Notes under the pieces: generated by a model | What the model saw: the letters and a program-made list of their open reading frames with translations, nothing else | Database searches by the model: none | What the model was told of the DNA's origin: nothing | Made by a program: the position numbers and the translations under genes | Assembly: GCA_023212695.1 (NCBI GenBank) | Contig: JALCCG010000058.1 | Span: 1 to 64,000, forward strand | DNA from: Sporisorium sorghi | Lineage: Eukaryota; Basidiomycota; Ustilaginomycetes; Ustilaginales; Ustilaginaceae | Direction of reading: 5' to 3' | Length of the DNA: 64,000 nt | Shown: piece by piece, positions 1 through 12,468 of the stretch | Position numbering within the stretch: position 1 is the stretch's first letter | Layout of the letters: each line of letters opens with the position of its first letter

Positions 1-73
<73 letters not shown>

Positions 74-724
74 AAAGCTTCGTTTCAGTTTGGCGTTGGT
101 TTTTGTCCTGAAAAGAGCGCGATCAAAGTGGGGTTCGGTCAACCAAAGGAGCCTGGGAAATGAAGTGCACTTTTCTCTCCGCAAGACACTTCAAGATGTT
201 GATCAGCACGACCGTCTGCCCTCACCGGATGCTGGCGATGACATCTCTCTTACTCTTCCGATGATGGCTTTCTCGTGCAGAAGGACGGACAGCTGACTCG
301 CTGGCTGACTGGCATGAAACATGAATTGCAAAGAGGTAGCACGCCGCCACTTTTTCATCTCCAGGATCGTCATCTCAAAATGTGGCGGCGAGGAGCGTAG
401 AGTTGTAGCGTGGCCCGTGGGATATGCATCGCAAGCGCTGCGCCACGGGATCCTCGCCTCGCTTTGCCGTACTTTGCAGTGCACTGCCTTTGCACTGTCA
501 GCGTGCGAGATGTTTCAAATTCCATCTCGCCTGTCAACGACGATGACGACGACGAGGACGACGAGGACGACGACGACAACGACGTTCAGGGACAAGCGAA
601 ACCTCTCGAGATCATCTTGGACGCACCGCATCGCATCGCAAGCAGAGTCGGGAGGAGGTCCGAGTGAGGGAGCAGCTCGCTCGCTCGTTCGTCTGCAGAG
701 AGCGCCGGTCGAGGCTAGAAGCGT

Positions 725-755
<31 letters not shown>

Positions 756-819
756 ACAAAGAAGGCCCAGAAGTCTGAAAACCATCTGTAAATTTCGAAC
801 ACCGCAGCCGACAGACGCA

Positions 820-857
<38 letters not shown>

Positions 858-1230
858 CCCTCTCGTTCTCTTGCTCTCTCTCACTCCGCACCGATTGACA
901 TTTTAGCCGGCCCTGAGTGATTTCTCTTGAAAAAATCTCTCTCTGCACATTCGATGCACTTGCTCTTTGGCTCTCCCTCTCAGCCAGTCACTCAACGCAC
1001 GCCTGCCCACATGCTCTCTCTCTCTCTCTCTCTCTCTCACACAGCTCACACCCTTTACCCTTCACCATTTCTCCTTCTGCTCCTCTCCTCCCTTTCGTCT
1101 ATCGACGACCGCTGTCTCCCTCTCTCTTCTCGCTCACAAAACATGTCTCTCGCCCACGCCGACCAAAAGCTTGACCCACCGATCGATCTGCCCCTCTGCT
1201 TGGCGTTTGTTTTCCGGTGTGTGATGCAGC

Positions 1231-1272
<42 letters not shown>

Positions 1273-4200
1273 AACTCGATCCGATGTCAAACTTGGTCTG
1301 TCAGCCTGAGCGGGAATTCTCAAAACAAAGTTCAAGTTCGAACTCTTCCCGCACGCACGCTCAGTTCGCTCGATTGGAAGAGAGAAGACAAGAAAAATAA
1401 AAATATTCGAAAAAAAAAAAAGGAAATCCGGGACCCGTGGCTGCGTGCGTGTTCGCTTCGCTTGGTGTGTGAGTGAGCGAGCTGCTTTGCATTCTGGGCA
1501 TGGGCCGATTCGCCCGCCCCGACACGCTTTTTCTCACACACCGACCGCTCTCTCTGTTAGCCGACCTCCCCCATCGTGTGTCTCAATGCGAAAAAATAAA
1601 TAAATAAATCCGCCGTTTGGCCGCTGTGTCTCTCTTCTTCTGTCGCTTGCAAGAGGAGTGTTGCTTGTCGGATGAGCCGAGTGAGGAAAAAAAAAAAAAA
1701 AAAAAAAAAAAAAAGGTGCGCTGATTAGTGTTCGCCTGTGCTGATGATGATGCCGGTGCTGCTGCTGCTCTTGCTGCTTCTGCTTCTGCTTCTGCTCCTC
1801 TTCCTCCTCACTTCCCTCCGTTCCGCTTCTGCTTTGCCGCCCGCCTCGGGTGCAAAAGCGCTGCTGTCTGTCTGTGTGTCTGGACTCGACCAAAAAATGC
1901 CAAAGCCAACCAACCCATGGATGATGGACCCATGTTCGGTGTCTCTTGTCGCAATCCACTCTCGTCTCTCGTCTCTCGTCTCCTCTCCTCCGTTGCTCTT
2001 CCACTCAATCCGCCCAACTCGCTCTGCGCTCCGTCGCTCCGTCACTCTTTCGCTCGTCTCGGGCTGGCATCCGTGACTGACTGACTGACAAAGTTTGTCA
2101 TCTCTCGGGTTGTTGACAGCAGCGCTACTGCACTGCACTTGGCACATCCGAACGAGGCGCCTCACTCAGCTGACTTTCGTTGCGCTCAGTCGGTCGAGCT
2201 TTCCTTTCTACGCCAGACAATCCCCCCAAACACACACAACAGACTCGAGAGCGACGCTCCCTCTCTTTCTTTGCGACCACGATCATCTCTTTCTCTCCCT
2301 CTCTCTCTCTCTCTCCCATACCGTCCTCCGCCACGGTATATCACAGCAAGGTCTTCTACACGCTCCGCCCTGCTGCTGTCCAACACGTTCGCCATCGCAT
2401 ACAGCCGGACCATTCCGATCCTGCTCGTTTCTCCTCTACTCCTCTAATCCTGACGAAGCGTCGACGTCGGGGACCCACCTCGCTGCTTTCTCAAGCTTCT
2501 CCACCTCGACAGCTGCTCCTTCAGCTCCTCCTCGACTCTCTCTCTCTCTCTCTCTCTCGGCTCGTCGTCGCAACGAGCGCAGATTGGACTCGCTCTCGAT
2601 CATCCCCACCATTCCCGATCTGATCAGCAGTTCGCTGGCCTGGCCTCGCCTTGCCTGACGCTTTCATTTCGGAACGCTCTTTTGGTCTTTGTCATCAACG
2701 CGCTCCCTTGCGTACCTCGCTGCACCGCCCTTGCAACGCTGCCGGCTTTGCGCTTTTACGATCGTCATCCCGACCTGCCCGGAAATCTCTCTCGTTCCTT
2801 CGGCACCTTCATCCTCGGAAGTCGTAAGTATTCAACCTCTTCAACCCTGTTGGTCGCCTTTCCAGCCGTTGCAGCTTTTAGCCGCCTCTTGCCGTGATGA
2901 TGCTGCGTGCCTCGACGCTTCTCATTACGAGCAACATCAACCAAGTACCACCGCCGCCGCCGCATTTACCCTGTTTTCTCAAGCGTTACCTCGGCCGGTA
3001 TGCGCACCTCAAACGTAATGCGCTCGGCCGTGTGGGAGAAGCTTCGCACAAGACGCTGCTGCATCCGTTGATGAAGCTCTAGCTCTGCTTCAGTCTGCTG
3101 CTGCGTGCGCCCATTCATCAGGGCAAAAGCAAATGGAGCTTAACTTTCATGAAATTCGCCGCTCGCCGCTCGGTGTCTCTTGTGGGAACCGCCATTCGCC
3201 TTGTCCCACCGGCACGACATGCACTGCGCACCTCGCCATTCAATGCATACATGCATGCTGAGTGGGCATCCTGCTTCAGTCTAGAGCAGTTTCCCACGTC
3301 TCTGGTTCAAGCCCACTTTGCGCGCTCTGGCCCGAGTTCCGGCCTCGTCTGTCGATCATGGGCTTTGCAGATGCTTCCTATCCACGTTGTCCCTGCCTCG
3401 TTGTCAGCGCTTTCTTGAATGAACGTCACCCACTGACCTTCTTGATGTCCCTCTTTTTTTTCCTTTTTTTTTTTTATCCTTGGCTGTCCCCTTTCTCTTG
3501 CTCTTCAAACTCGACCGATGCGCTGGTCATATGCGTGCCCCACCCGCTCGCCCGTCGGCTCCTCGATCAAATGTGCCTGATTTATGCTCTGCTTTGCGGA
3601 CGTGGCGTTCCATCGCATCGCATCGCATCGTACAATCTCGTCTGCTCCTCCTTCTCTCTTCACCGGTGCCTGGCCCCAACTTCATCTGCCCGCGCTAGAC
3701 TCAGCAGCGCTAGTCCACCCGCGGCTGTCTAGACGCAACTTCCGACGTTGCTCCTCCTTTTTCGCCTCCTCGGTCGCGCTCGCTGCATCGGATAGAGTCG
3801 GTTCATTTGGCCTCGCTCCAAAACCACCTGCCTCTTCTTCATTTGCTCGTTGCCCCCCCCTCTCGACCTGCATCCATATCCTTGCTAACCTTGCTAGGTG
3901 CCCGGTCGGTCAACTTTGTCCCCACCCACTCAACGCAGCACAAAGGGGAGAAGGAAAAAAAAAAAAAAAAAAAAAAAGCTTCGCGCAGCGCCAACTGCGG
4001 CTACGCGACCCATAGACGATCGTCAACCAACTTCATCGTGCCAGTTGCAGCCACGGAAATCGATACCCGTCGCCCACGCTCCCTCTTTCTTGCTTTTGCC
4101 CTGCCCTGCCTTGCATTTGATCCTGTTTGCGCTGCGCTGCGCTGCAATCTCTCAAGCTGTCAAGGCTCGGCTAAAGCCGGATCCCTGTCGAGTCCCTTGT

Positions 4201-4649
4201 GCGTTCCCATCGTGCGCTTTTTACGAGGATCCACTTCATATCTCCGCCGCTCGCTCTGCTTGGACTCCCGCGTGTCAAGCAAGTCCTTCCTGGAATTCCT
4301 TGTCGGTGCTATCTCGGTCCACATCGCCTATATAGACAGCCTGATCCGCCCTTCTTGGTCACCGTTGTCGCCGCACATCGTTATATGTTGCCTCAGCAAG
4401 CCGGTCGTCCATCGCCTTTCATCGTCAACCACCTTCGCTTCGAACACCTCACGCTAGACCTCTGAGTCTTCTCGACACCGGCAAGTCTCGTCCTCATTCT
4501 CGTAACGTCCTATCACTGCGATTCCTGCGTCCATCTCTTCCTGGACGCTAGTTACCTCACACAACAGCTTCGACTTTTCGCTCGTCTCCTTATCGCTGCC
4601 ACCAGCAGTGTCCTCGATACTTCGTCCTGCACGCACGCAGGAACAGTCA
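1..4649. other. Long low-complexity upstream region of the zinc-finger gene
   Basis: No convincing protein gene is seen here. The stretch begins with an uninterrupted run of 71 A and also holds T36 (822-857), A28 (1687-1714) and A23 (3955-3977). It has several (CT)n runs (about 1012-1038, 1233-1270, 2299-2320, 2531-2559) and a (TG)n(AG)n block at about 729-756. From roughly 2100 onward the plus strand is strongly pyrimidine-rich, as expected of a promoter plus long 5' leader of the plus-strand gene that follows. Open frames here are Ser/Leu/Arg/Pro-rich products of the simple repeats. Confidence 0.7.
2824..3897 (+). promoter_or_regulatory. Candidate 5'-UTR intron of the zinc-finger gene
   Basis: A perfect GTAAGT donor lies at 2824-2829. 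A TGCTAAC branch-site match at about 3883-3889 is followed at once by a TAG acceptor at 3895-3897. Together they could define an intron of about 1.07 kb in the leader of the downstream plus-strand gene. This rests only on splice signals; RNA evidence would decide it. Confidence 0.3.
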
Positions 4650-6473
4650 ATGGCCGTCGCACATCGTCACGACGGAGTCGGCCAGTACGGCTTCGGTCAG
4701 CATTACACCGGAATGGCGCCGCCATCTTCGTTCAACAACTTTGGCTACGATCGCCGGCCAAAGCTGGAAGATCCTGCTGAGCCCATGTGGCCGGTTCCGC
4801 GCATCCAGCAGCAGCAGCAGCAGCAGCAGAACCAGCAGCAAGGCCATGCGGGCGACCGATCCAGAGAGGTAGGCGGATTCGCGAGCAGTTTTCCGCAGCC
4901 TGACTTTGGGCGTCAGCAGGGCCATCCGGCCAACAATTACACTTACGATGGCTCGTCGTCTGCGATCCGCAACCCTGTGGTCTACAGCCAGCCTGCTCAG
5001 GTGCCGTGGGGGATTGGCGGCCAGCCGTCGTCAGACTATACCGAGTATCCCACAGCCTCGTTTATGGGTCCTATGGCGCAGAGGGGTCCGCTGCCGCTGC
5101 ATGGTCCCTCGTCGTACCTCGGCAGCAGCAATGGCGGCTACGGCGAGTCGTCGCTTGCGTCGGGAAGCGACGTTTATCCAAAAGTGATGAGCGGGTCGGC
5201 GCCGCCGATGGGTGGCGGTTACGATCATGCTGCCGAGACGCTGTGGCCGCTGGGTCCCAACTCGCTCGATGCGTTCGCTGGAATCCCCCCGCCGTCTGGC
5301 CCCGTCACTAGGCTGACGCTCACGGCGGCGGACAAGGGCAAGCACAAGTCGAGGTCGTCGCTGCCGCCGCCCAAGCAGTTCAAGTGCTCGGCGTGCGACG
5401 CCATCTTTAGCCGCAACCACGATCTCAAGCGCCACGCCCGCATCCACCTGGCCGTCAAGCCGTTCCCCTGCGGATACTGCGATAAAGCGTTCAGCCGCAA
5501 GGACGCACTCAAGCGCCATGTGCTAGTGAAAGGGTGTGGCATCGGCAACAAGAAGACGGGCGACAACCGCAAGCGCGCTGCTACTCTGTCCAAGCTCGAA
5601 CATAGCGAGGGCGGTAACCCCAACCGAGCGCCGTACGATGGTGCTCCGTCGGATTCGAGGGGTCGCGACTTTAGCAGCTTCCGCGACGATCTGCATTACC
5701 AGGGTCAGCAGCAGCAGACGCAGCAACAGCAGCAGCAACAAGGCTTCCAGGCTGATGCGGGTGAGTCTCGCAGCTTCCCCGGCCGACTGGACGCCGCTTG
5801 GCCCTCGACGCTGTCGGATCCGGCGAGTGCATCGGGCAATCCCACGGCTGAGTATACGACGTCTCGCGTGGGAGCTGACGAGCGTGCGCTGCAGATGCCG
5901 CAAGCTAATGGACCTGTGCCGTCGTACGGCTCGCAGTCGCAGTCGCAGCCGTATGCTGGTTTTGGTTTGGGTGGCAACGGTGGTGCCGAGGACGGCTTTC
6001 AGTCGTCGCAGCGACCGCAGCTGGCGGGCGGTCTTGTGAATGCATTCACCTCGCCCGAGGGTACCTCGCTGTCCTCGCCTGTCGATGCGCAGAACAAGCA
6101 GGCCATCAGCAACATGGCTGCTGCCGTAGCGCCTGGCGAGGAGTCCAAGCCGTCCTCGAGGCCTGGCAGCGCCAAGCTGCTCCACCAGGTGCCGTACGGC
6201 GCGCCTCCGTCGTTCAATGTCGCTGCTGGTGGTGTTGATGGTGTTCCCGCTGGTATGGGGGGTGATGCGGCCGGCGCTGGTGGGTTTGGAGGCTTTGAAG
6301 GTGGCGAGACAAAGCCGAGGTTCGGCCCGGGCAGCTACCCTCTGGCGCCCATGATGTCATCCTCGCTCGGAGGCGGTGAGCAGGACCTCAGTGGGCATCC
6401 CCTGAAGCGCCAGCAGCAGCAGCAGCAGCAGCAGCAGTTTGGATCGTACTTCGGCAGTGGTGCGGCTCAGTAA
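4650..6473 (+). CDS. C2H2 zinc-finger transcription factor with poly-Gln tracts
   Basis: Predicted 607-residue nuclear DNA-binding regulator. Two adjacent C2H2 fingers are encoded at about 5380-5540: the first has FKCSACDAIF and HARIH, the second FPCGYCDKAFSRKD and a final HVLVKGC, so the last ligand spacing is slightly atypical. The finger pair resembles fungal stress and development regulators of the Msn2/Crz1 general type, but the rest is low complexity (Gln runs near residues 53-68, 365-380 and the C-terminus; Gly/Ser/Pro-rich elsewhere), so no orthologue is claimed. An in-frame ATG at 4608 adds 14 residues; 4650 is chosen because MAVAHRHD begins the more protein-like sequence. The gene has a very long pyrimidine-rich leader. 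Its target genes cannot be inferred. Confidence 0.9.
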   Translation: MAVAHRHDGVGQYGFGQHYTGMAPPSSFNNFGYDRRPKLEDPAEPMWPVPRIQQQQQQQQNQQQGHAGDRSREVGGFASSFPQPDFGRQQGHPANNYTYDGSSSAIRNPVVYSQPAQVPWGIGGQPSSDYTEYPTASFMGPMAQRGPLPLHGPSSYLGSSNGGYGESSLASGSDVYPKVMSGSAPPMGGGYDHAAETLWPLGPNSLDAFAGIPPPSGPVTRLTLTAADKGKHKSRSSLPPPKQFKCSACDAIFSRNHDLKRHARIHLAVKPFPCGYCDKAFSRKDALKRHVLVKGCGIGNKKTGDNRKRAATLSKLEHSEGGNPNRAPYDGAPSDSRGRDFSSFRDDLHYQGQQQQTQQQQQQQGFQADAGESRSFPGRLDAAWPSTLSDPASASGNPTAEYTTSRVGADERALQMPQANGPVPSYGSQSQSQPYAGFGLGGNGGAEDGFQSSQRPQLAGGLVNAFTSPEGTSLSSPVDAQNKQAISNMAAAVAPGEESKPSSRPGSAKLLHQVPYGAPPSFNVAAGGVDGVPAGMGGDAAGAGGFGGFEGGETKPRFGPGSYPLAPMMSSSLGGGEQDLSGHPLKRQQQQQQQQQFGSYFGSGAAQ

Positions 6474-6846
6474 CTCGGCGCGAATGATATACATGCCAGC
6501 GAGCGATGGCAAACGTTTCCTCGACATTGACGCTTCAAGTCGTGGAAATCTCATGTCGGCGGTCGCGAGTGCTATGGCATATACACCGTAGCCGGCGCGC
6601 GCTCGATACCGACATCTCAGACGTGTGGACAGCAACCACACGTTTGTTCGTAGCGTATACCCTGTTCTTGATTGCAATTCTAGGTATTTTGTCGTGATGC
6701 GATGCACGTGTGGTATGAGGGAGCGAAGCTACGACGTGGATGGGCGGGTCGAGGTTGGATCAGAGACGAGGGTAGCGACGTGTGAAATCTTGCCGCTCTC
6801 GTTGCAGGTGCTAACATATGCAATAGGAGGGCCAGGACGACATAGT
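6474..6846. other. Intergenic: zinc-finger 3' end to tRNA-Val
   Basis: This holds the 3' untranslated region of the zinc-finger gene and the 5' flank of the tRNA-Val gene. A TATA-like stretch (ACATATGCAATA, about 6813-6824) lies about 30 bp upstream of the tRNA. Nothing else is recognised. Confidence 0.5.
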
Positions 6847-6947
6847 GGTTTCTTGGCGCAGTTGGTTAGCGCGTCTTCTTAACAATTCTACTTCTGGAAG
6901 GTTAGGGCTTACGGAGGAGGTCGCCGGTTCGAACCCGGCAGAAATCA
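6847..6947 (+). tRNA. tRNA-Val(AAC) with intron
   Basis: Full cloverleaf. Acceptor GGTTTCT (6847-6853) pairs with AGAAATC (6940-6946) through one G-U, discriminator A6947. The D arm holds GGCGCAGTTGGTTAGCGC and the T arm GCCGGTTCGAACCCGGC. The anticodon stem is TCTTC/GGAGG, with G-U pairs, around anticodon AAC (6881-6883), which is read as inosine-AC for GUU/GUC/GUA. A 27-nt intron (about 6885-6911) sits after position 37. Oligo-T follows at 6949-6952 and 6954-6959. A second copy lies inverted at 12469-12575; it differs at position 26 and position 30 and its intron differs. Confidence 0.95.
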
Positions 6948-7426
6948 GTTTTATTTTTTGCTTTGCTTTGCATTAAACAACGGTTCGGTGCTTTTTGCTC
7001 GACGTTGTGGGGTTGAGAAAGTGCTGCATGGTGCTGGGAGCAAGGTAGAAGGACTGGCGTAGAGTGTAACTCTGACCATGGAGATGTAAGTTTTTTTTAT
7101 TTTTTTTGGCACGATGAAAGGAGCACAAGCGAGGACCACGATCTTCCCGAGCTTGCTTTCTGTCAAAACAGAGCCTCGTTGCGTCTGTCTGCAGGGTAGA
7201 AAGGCACGCTGCAAAACTTGACCTGGAGTCAGTCGTCGCCCGTGTCGATTCGAAGCCTATCTTTCGGATGCTTCAGACCATCAAGATCGAACATCGGAGA
7301 GCCATTCTTCTCGACCGGTCCCCCTTTCGAGCAAAAAGACTGAAAAGAAAAGCAACAGAAAAATCGACCGACACCAAAAAGTGTTCCGAATAATCAGAAG
7401 AAAAAAAAAAGAAAAAGAAAAAAAGA
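6948..7426. other. Intergenic between tRNA-Val and tRNA-Arg
   Basis: AT-richer spacer between two convergent tRNA genes. It contains Pol III terminator-like T runs at both ends and no supported gene. Confidence 0.5.
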
Positions 7427-7529
7427 TGACCAGCCTGGGGCTCGAACCCAGAATCTCCTGATTAACCGTGCGCTCTTGCGAGACAAGATGACTTCGTAGT
7501 CAGACGCCTTACCATTGGGCCAACCGGCC
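7427..7529 (-). tRNA. tRNA-Arg(ACG) with intron
   Basis: On the minus strand the acceptor GGCCGGT (7529-7523) pairs with GCTGGTC, with G-U pairs, and the discriminator A is at 7427. The D arm is GCCCAATGGTAAGGC; the anticodon stem is TCTGA/TCAGG; the anticodon ACG is at 7497-7495. The intron of about 31 nt follows position 37. The T arm is CTGGGTTCGAGCCCCAG. A T run (A-rich on the plus strand, 7413-7424) serves as terminator. It is nearly identical, intron included, to the inverted copy at 9569-9671. Confidence 0.95.
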
Positions 7530-7988
7530 AACTTCATATCAAGGGGGCCCGAGCGTTGCATACATTATTTTTGCTCGATCAATGTAAGGGAAGTTGAGCT
7601 TGAGCGACTCAAGCTCGATAACGCTCTTCCACGAGGCTCTTCAGAGTGATGGACTCACCGTTCATCTTCCTTGTCCAATGACGACGCCAGTGTTTTGAAT
7701 TGCCAACTCGACAGGCTGTGGATGGGGCAAGCTCGGTAGCGCTGCCATGCTGCGGCTGTCAGGGACTCCATGCTCGAGTAGCTTCGTCTGGGCTGCATGC
7801 ACCAACGTCTTCGCGAACAGACCTGCGGAGGTGGAGACAGCGGCTGGCAAACTCACTTCCACACCCACCCACACACATGGACACAAGCCCGTTCTCGTCA
7901 AAGGAAGACTCTAATCGAGCCAAATTTTCAAAGCTGGAAAGCTACACAACATCAAGACAACCCGCGAGTCGGCAAGCCCACGTCGCGT
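7530..7988. other. Intergenic: tRNA-Arg 5' flank and LYS12 3' region
   Basis: The 5' flank of the tRNA-Arg gene, with an AT-rich TATA-like patch around 7557-7570, is followed by the 3' untranslated region of the minus-strand LYS12 gene. No coding potential is supported. Confidence 0.5.
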
Positions 7989-9313
<1,325 letters not shown>

Positions 9314-9420
9314 CTTTGCGTCTAAAAAGGAAAAGGTGGTGTGGGTCAAAGAGAGGAAGTGTTGTCGAGAGTGAGAATGTCAAAACCCCACCGGCGTTCC
9401 AGAGGGAAAAGTGTGCGAGC

Positions 9421-9426
9421 GAGTCA
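9421..9426 (-). promoter_or_regulatory. TGACTC (Gcn4/CPC1-type) element upstream of LYS12
   Basis: On the minus strand this reads TGACTC inside GTGACTCG, 108 bp before the LYS12 start. TGACTC is the core bound by Gcn4-type bZIP regulators of amino-acid synthesis in fungi. The same 8-mer occurs in ARG1 intron 1 (11443-11450). Short motif, so chance occurrence is possible. Confidence 0.35.
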
Positions 9427-9568
9427 CGGCAGTTTCCCGAGACGCCTTTTTCTCGCTTTCTTCTCAAAAAATGCAGCGCTGCCTCGGCCTTGTTCGGGAT
9501 CGCTTCTCGCTTCGTGCAAATGTACAGTGTATGTATATATGCAATGCTCAGAGCCACTCATGTAAGCT

Positions 9569-9671
9569 GGCCGGTTGGCCCAATGGTAAGGCGTCTGACT
9601 ACGAAGTCATCTTGTCCCGCAAGAGCGCTCGGTTAATCAGGAGATTCTGGGTTCGAGCCCCAGGCTGGTCA
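9569..9671 (+). tRNA. tRNA-Arg(ACG) with intron, inverted copy
   Basis: Same cloverleaf as the copy at 7427-7529: acceptor GGCCGGT (9569-9575) with GCTGGTC (9664-9670), discriminator A9671, anticodon ACG at 9601-9603, intron of about 31 nt (9605-9635). The two copies differ at about two intron positions. A T7 terminator starts at 9674. A TATATAT element at 9534-9540 lies 29-35 bp upstream. It is divergent from LYS12 across 255 bp. Confidence 0.95.
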
Positions 9672-9969
9672 TCTTTTTTTGCTTTCTTTTTTTGCTCCTC
9701 TCTCGACAGTGTTTGGCAAGATTCTGCAGATCAAGGTGCATGTTCACTGAGCCGAATCGAGCTAGGCCCCAACTCATGTTGGACAGATTCTTGAGAACGT
9801 ACTGCGGCGGAAGCTCAAAGTGTGATTTCACTGCATCATCCTCACACACAAGCTCGGAGAATCGACGACTAAGAATTGATGCAAAAGAAATGACCTTGGG
9901 ACGTAGCTCCAGGCTTGTGTGTGTTTGACAATGCTATCTACAAAAGAGCCCAGTCGCTTACCGAACAAT

Positions 9970-10858
9970 TTACTTTCGGATAGCGTAGGCAGTCTGGCGA
10001 TCCGAGCCGCCCTGGCCCTTCTCGCTGAGACCGAGGCCGTATCGGCGCAGACGGATGGCCTGCACGGTGATGAAGCCGCTGGTAGCGGCCGAGTCGAAGC
10101 CGCCCTGCTCGTCCATCGAGGTGAACTTCTCGTCGTACAGCAGCTCCTCGGAGCTACGACCCTCAATGATAACGTTACCCTTGTACAGCGCCACTTTCAC
10201 CTGGCCATTGACCGTCTTTTGCGACTGCGGGATGCACGAGCGCACAAACTCGCACTCGGGCGAGAAGAAAAAGCCGTAGTACAGCTGCTCGGAGAACTTT
10301 TGCGTGATCACCTGGTCGCGGATGCGGCGCACCTCGCGGTCGAGCGTGAGACCTTCCAAGTCCAAGTGGGCAGCGCGCAGGATGGTAGCGCCGGGCGACT
10401 CGTAGCACCCGCGCGACTTGACGCCGATGAAGCGGTTCTCGACAATGTCGATGCGTCCAATACCATTGGCACGAGCCAAAGCGTTGAGGGTGAGGAACAC
10501 GTCGACCGGGTCCGTGTGCTCCTTGCCCGAGGACAGGACCTTGACCTTGGACGGAACGCCCTGCTTGAACTCGATCACGATGCGCTCAGGCGTGTCCGGA
10601 GCCGACTCGGGGCTCTTGGTGAGCTTCCACATGTCCGCAGGCGGGGTGGTGTTGGGGTCCTCGAGGATACCAGCCTCGTACGAAATGTGGAACAGGTTCT
10701 CGTCCGTCGACCACGGCTTGGCCTTGGTCTGCGTAACAGGAATACCCTTGGACTCGGCGTACTCGAGCAGCGCCGATCGGCCCGCAAAGCGGTTGAAGAA
10801 CTCCGGGATTCGCCACGGCGCGATCACCTTGATGTCCGGCTTGAGGCCGTAGAAGGCG

Positions 10859-10890
<32 letters not shown>

Positions 10891-11775
10891 CGTGCAGCCG
10901 TGCGAGACGTACTGGCAGCCCGTCTTCTCGGCGGCCTCGATCATGCCACGCGCAATGACGGGACGAGCGAGCGACGTGCCGAGCAGGTAGACGTCCTCGT
11001 AGATCGCGTTGGCCTGGACGGCGGGGAAGATGAGCTCCTCGATAAACTCGCGCTTGAGGTCGGCGAGGATGAAGTCCTTGGCACCGCACTTGAGCGCCTT
11101 GGAGCGAGCAGCCTCAAAGTCCTCCTCCTGACCGACATCGGCCATGAAGGCGATGACGTCGTAGCCCTCGTCGATGAGCCATGCGAGGATGGTGGAGGTG
11201 TCTATGGGGGAGGAAGTTGCAAAGTCATGGCGGTCATGTCATCATTGCCAGCGACGACGACGGCGACGACGACGAGCGGCGTTGCATGATAGCACAGATC
11301 GACCAGCCAAAGGTGATCGATGCGAGGTTCCGTTTCGGGAAGAAAAATCAAAGTGCGGCGCCGCACGAAGCAAGTTCCGACGAGGAAAAGAAAAAAAAAA
11401 AAAAAAAAATTGAATCCAAAAAAGAGAGTTTTTGAAAAAATTTCGAGTCACCCGATTGGCCCAGGCGGGAGAGAAGAGTGAGCGAGGGAGACGAAAGACC
11501 GTCAACACCAAGGTGGAAAGAACATATCAAAGGCAAGCAGTGCTTTGGTCAGTTGATGGCGTCCACGACATTGCGAGCACGGCGTTGCGCGGAGCACACG
11601 GTCAACAACAGCTGTCCAACATGGCCCGAACCCCGCAAGAAGCGAAGATCAAGCGATGGACAGCTGCCACCACGAGCAGGCGCTTCCCCAGCCCGGCATG
11701 GTTCCCGGATCCGCCGGACTACTTACCGAGACCACCAGAGTAAGCCAAAAGCACCTTTCCGGTCTGTCCTGGCAT
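9970..11775 (-). CDS. ARG1: Argininosuccinate synthase, 2 exons
   Basis: Condenses citrulline and aspartate with ATP to argininosuccinate, the penultimate step of arginine synthesis, in the cytosol. Exon 1 (11775-11727, 49 nt) encodes MPGQTGKVLLAYSGGL, the ATP-binding P-loop. After a 525-nt intron (11726-11202, GTAAGT donor, TAG acceptor) exon 2 continues with DTSTILAWLIDEGYDVIAF and runs to 9970, giving 426 residues; yeast Arg1 is 420. Other family segments are SHGCTGKGNDQVRFE and the SRGCYESPG region. The intron is unusually long for this window and holds an A19 tract (plus strand) and a GTGACTCG box. Open reading from an internal ATG (11145) would lack the SGGLDTS loop, so the spliced form is preferred. 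Confidence 0.95.
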
Positions 11776-12097
11776 GTTGTGCAGTGTGCTTGGGGTGTGT
11801 GGGTGTAGTTTCGAAGAGAGCTTAGAAGCAGCGAGGTCCTAACTGGATGATGGTGTCCGTTGGAAGTCTGCGTGTGTGGATGATGTTGGTGGTAGTGGCA
11901 GAAGAAAGTCGAGGAGAGAGTGGCCACGCTCTGATAAGGCTGCTGCCCGCACGAGCCAAAGATTGCGATTTCTCCCATTTCTTCTGATGATCAATTTTCA
12001 AGTCGTTCTGCTGCCAACCCACAAGAAATTTGATCTTCTTCCCAGCCTTCCCAGCTTCACGGTTCTGACTCGTCTTCAAAACTCAATTTTCTTCTCG

Positions 12098-12131
<34 letters not shown>

Positions 12132-12468
12132 TCTGGCCAAAGAAAGCTCACCTCGTCGGCCAGGAAGGGCTCACACATGCCTCACGAATGCGTCCATTCG
12201 AGGTCTTCTTTTCGCTCCGGCTGATGCCCTCCTTGCAGCCAAAGATCTACGTTCCGCGTCTCTGGAACCGTCAGCTCAGCATGGCGAAGCAGACATGGAA
12301 CCCGAGCCAAATTTGAAAGTTCCCGAGCCAAAAAAAAAAAAGCCTGAACATGTGATCACTTCTTCGTTGCTTCGTCGCCTCGAACAGGTTCAGCAAAAAG
12401 ATGAATCGACGTCGTTGCAACTCTTACCATCAAGAGTTGCAGCCAAAAAAAAAAAAAAAAGTAAAAAC
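11776..12468. promoter_or_regulatory. ARG1 upstream region
   Basis: Promoter side of ARG1. It contains a T31 homopolymer (12100-12130), likely nucleosome-excluding, and a TGACTCG box (12066-12072), a Gcn4-type core, about 291 bp upstream of the ARG1 start. A poly-A run at about 12446-12460 lies beside the 3' end of the tRNA-Val gene. No gene is supported. Confidence 0.45.

Noticed and set aside
1..4600. Ser/Leu/Arg-rich open frames of 60-216 residues upstream of the zinc finger
   Set aside because: They derive from simple repeats and pyrimidine-rich leader, with no domain or conserved-looking block.
9569..9970. Functional link between tRNA-Arg and ARG1 as an arginine regulatory module
   Set aside because: Only proximity supports it; a second tRNA-Arg lies by LYS12, so chance is more likely.
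9919..11289. 456-residue plus-strand open frame
   Set aside because: Antisense shadow of ARG1.
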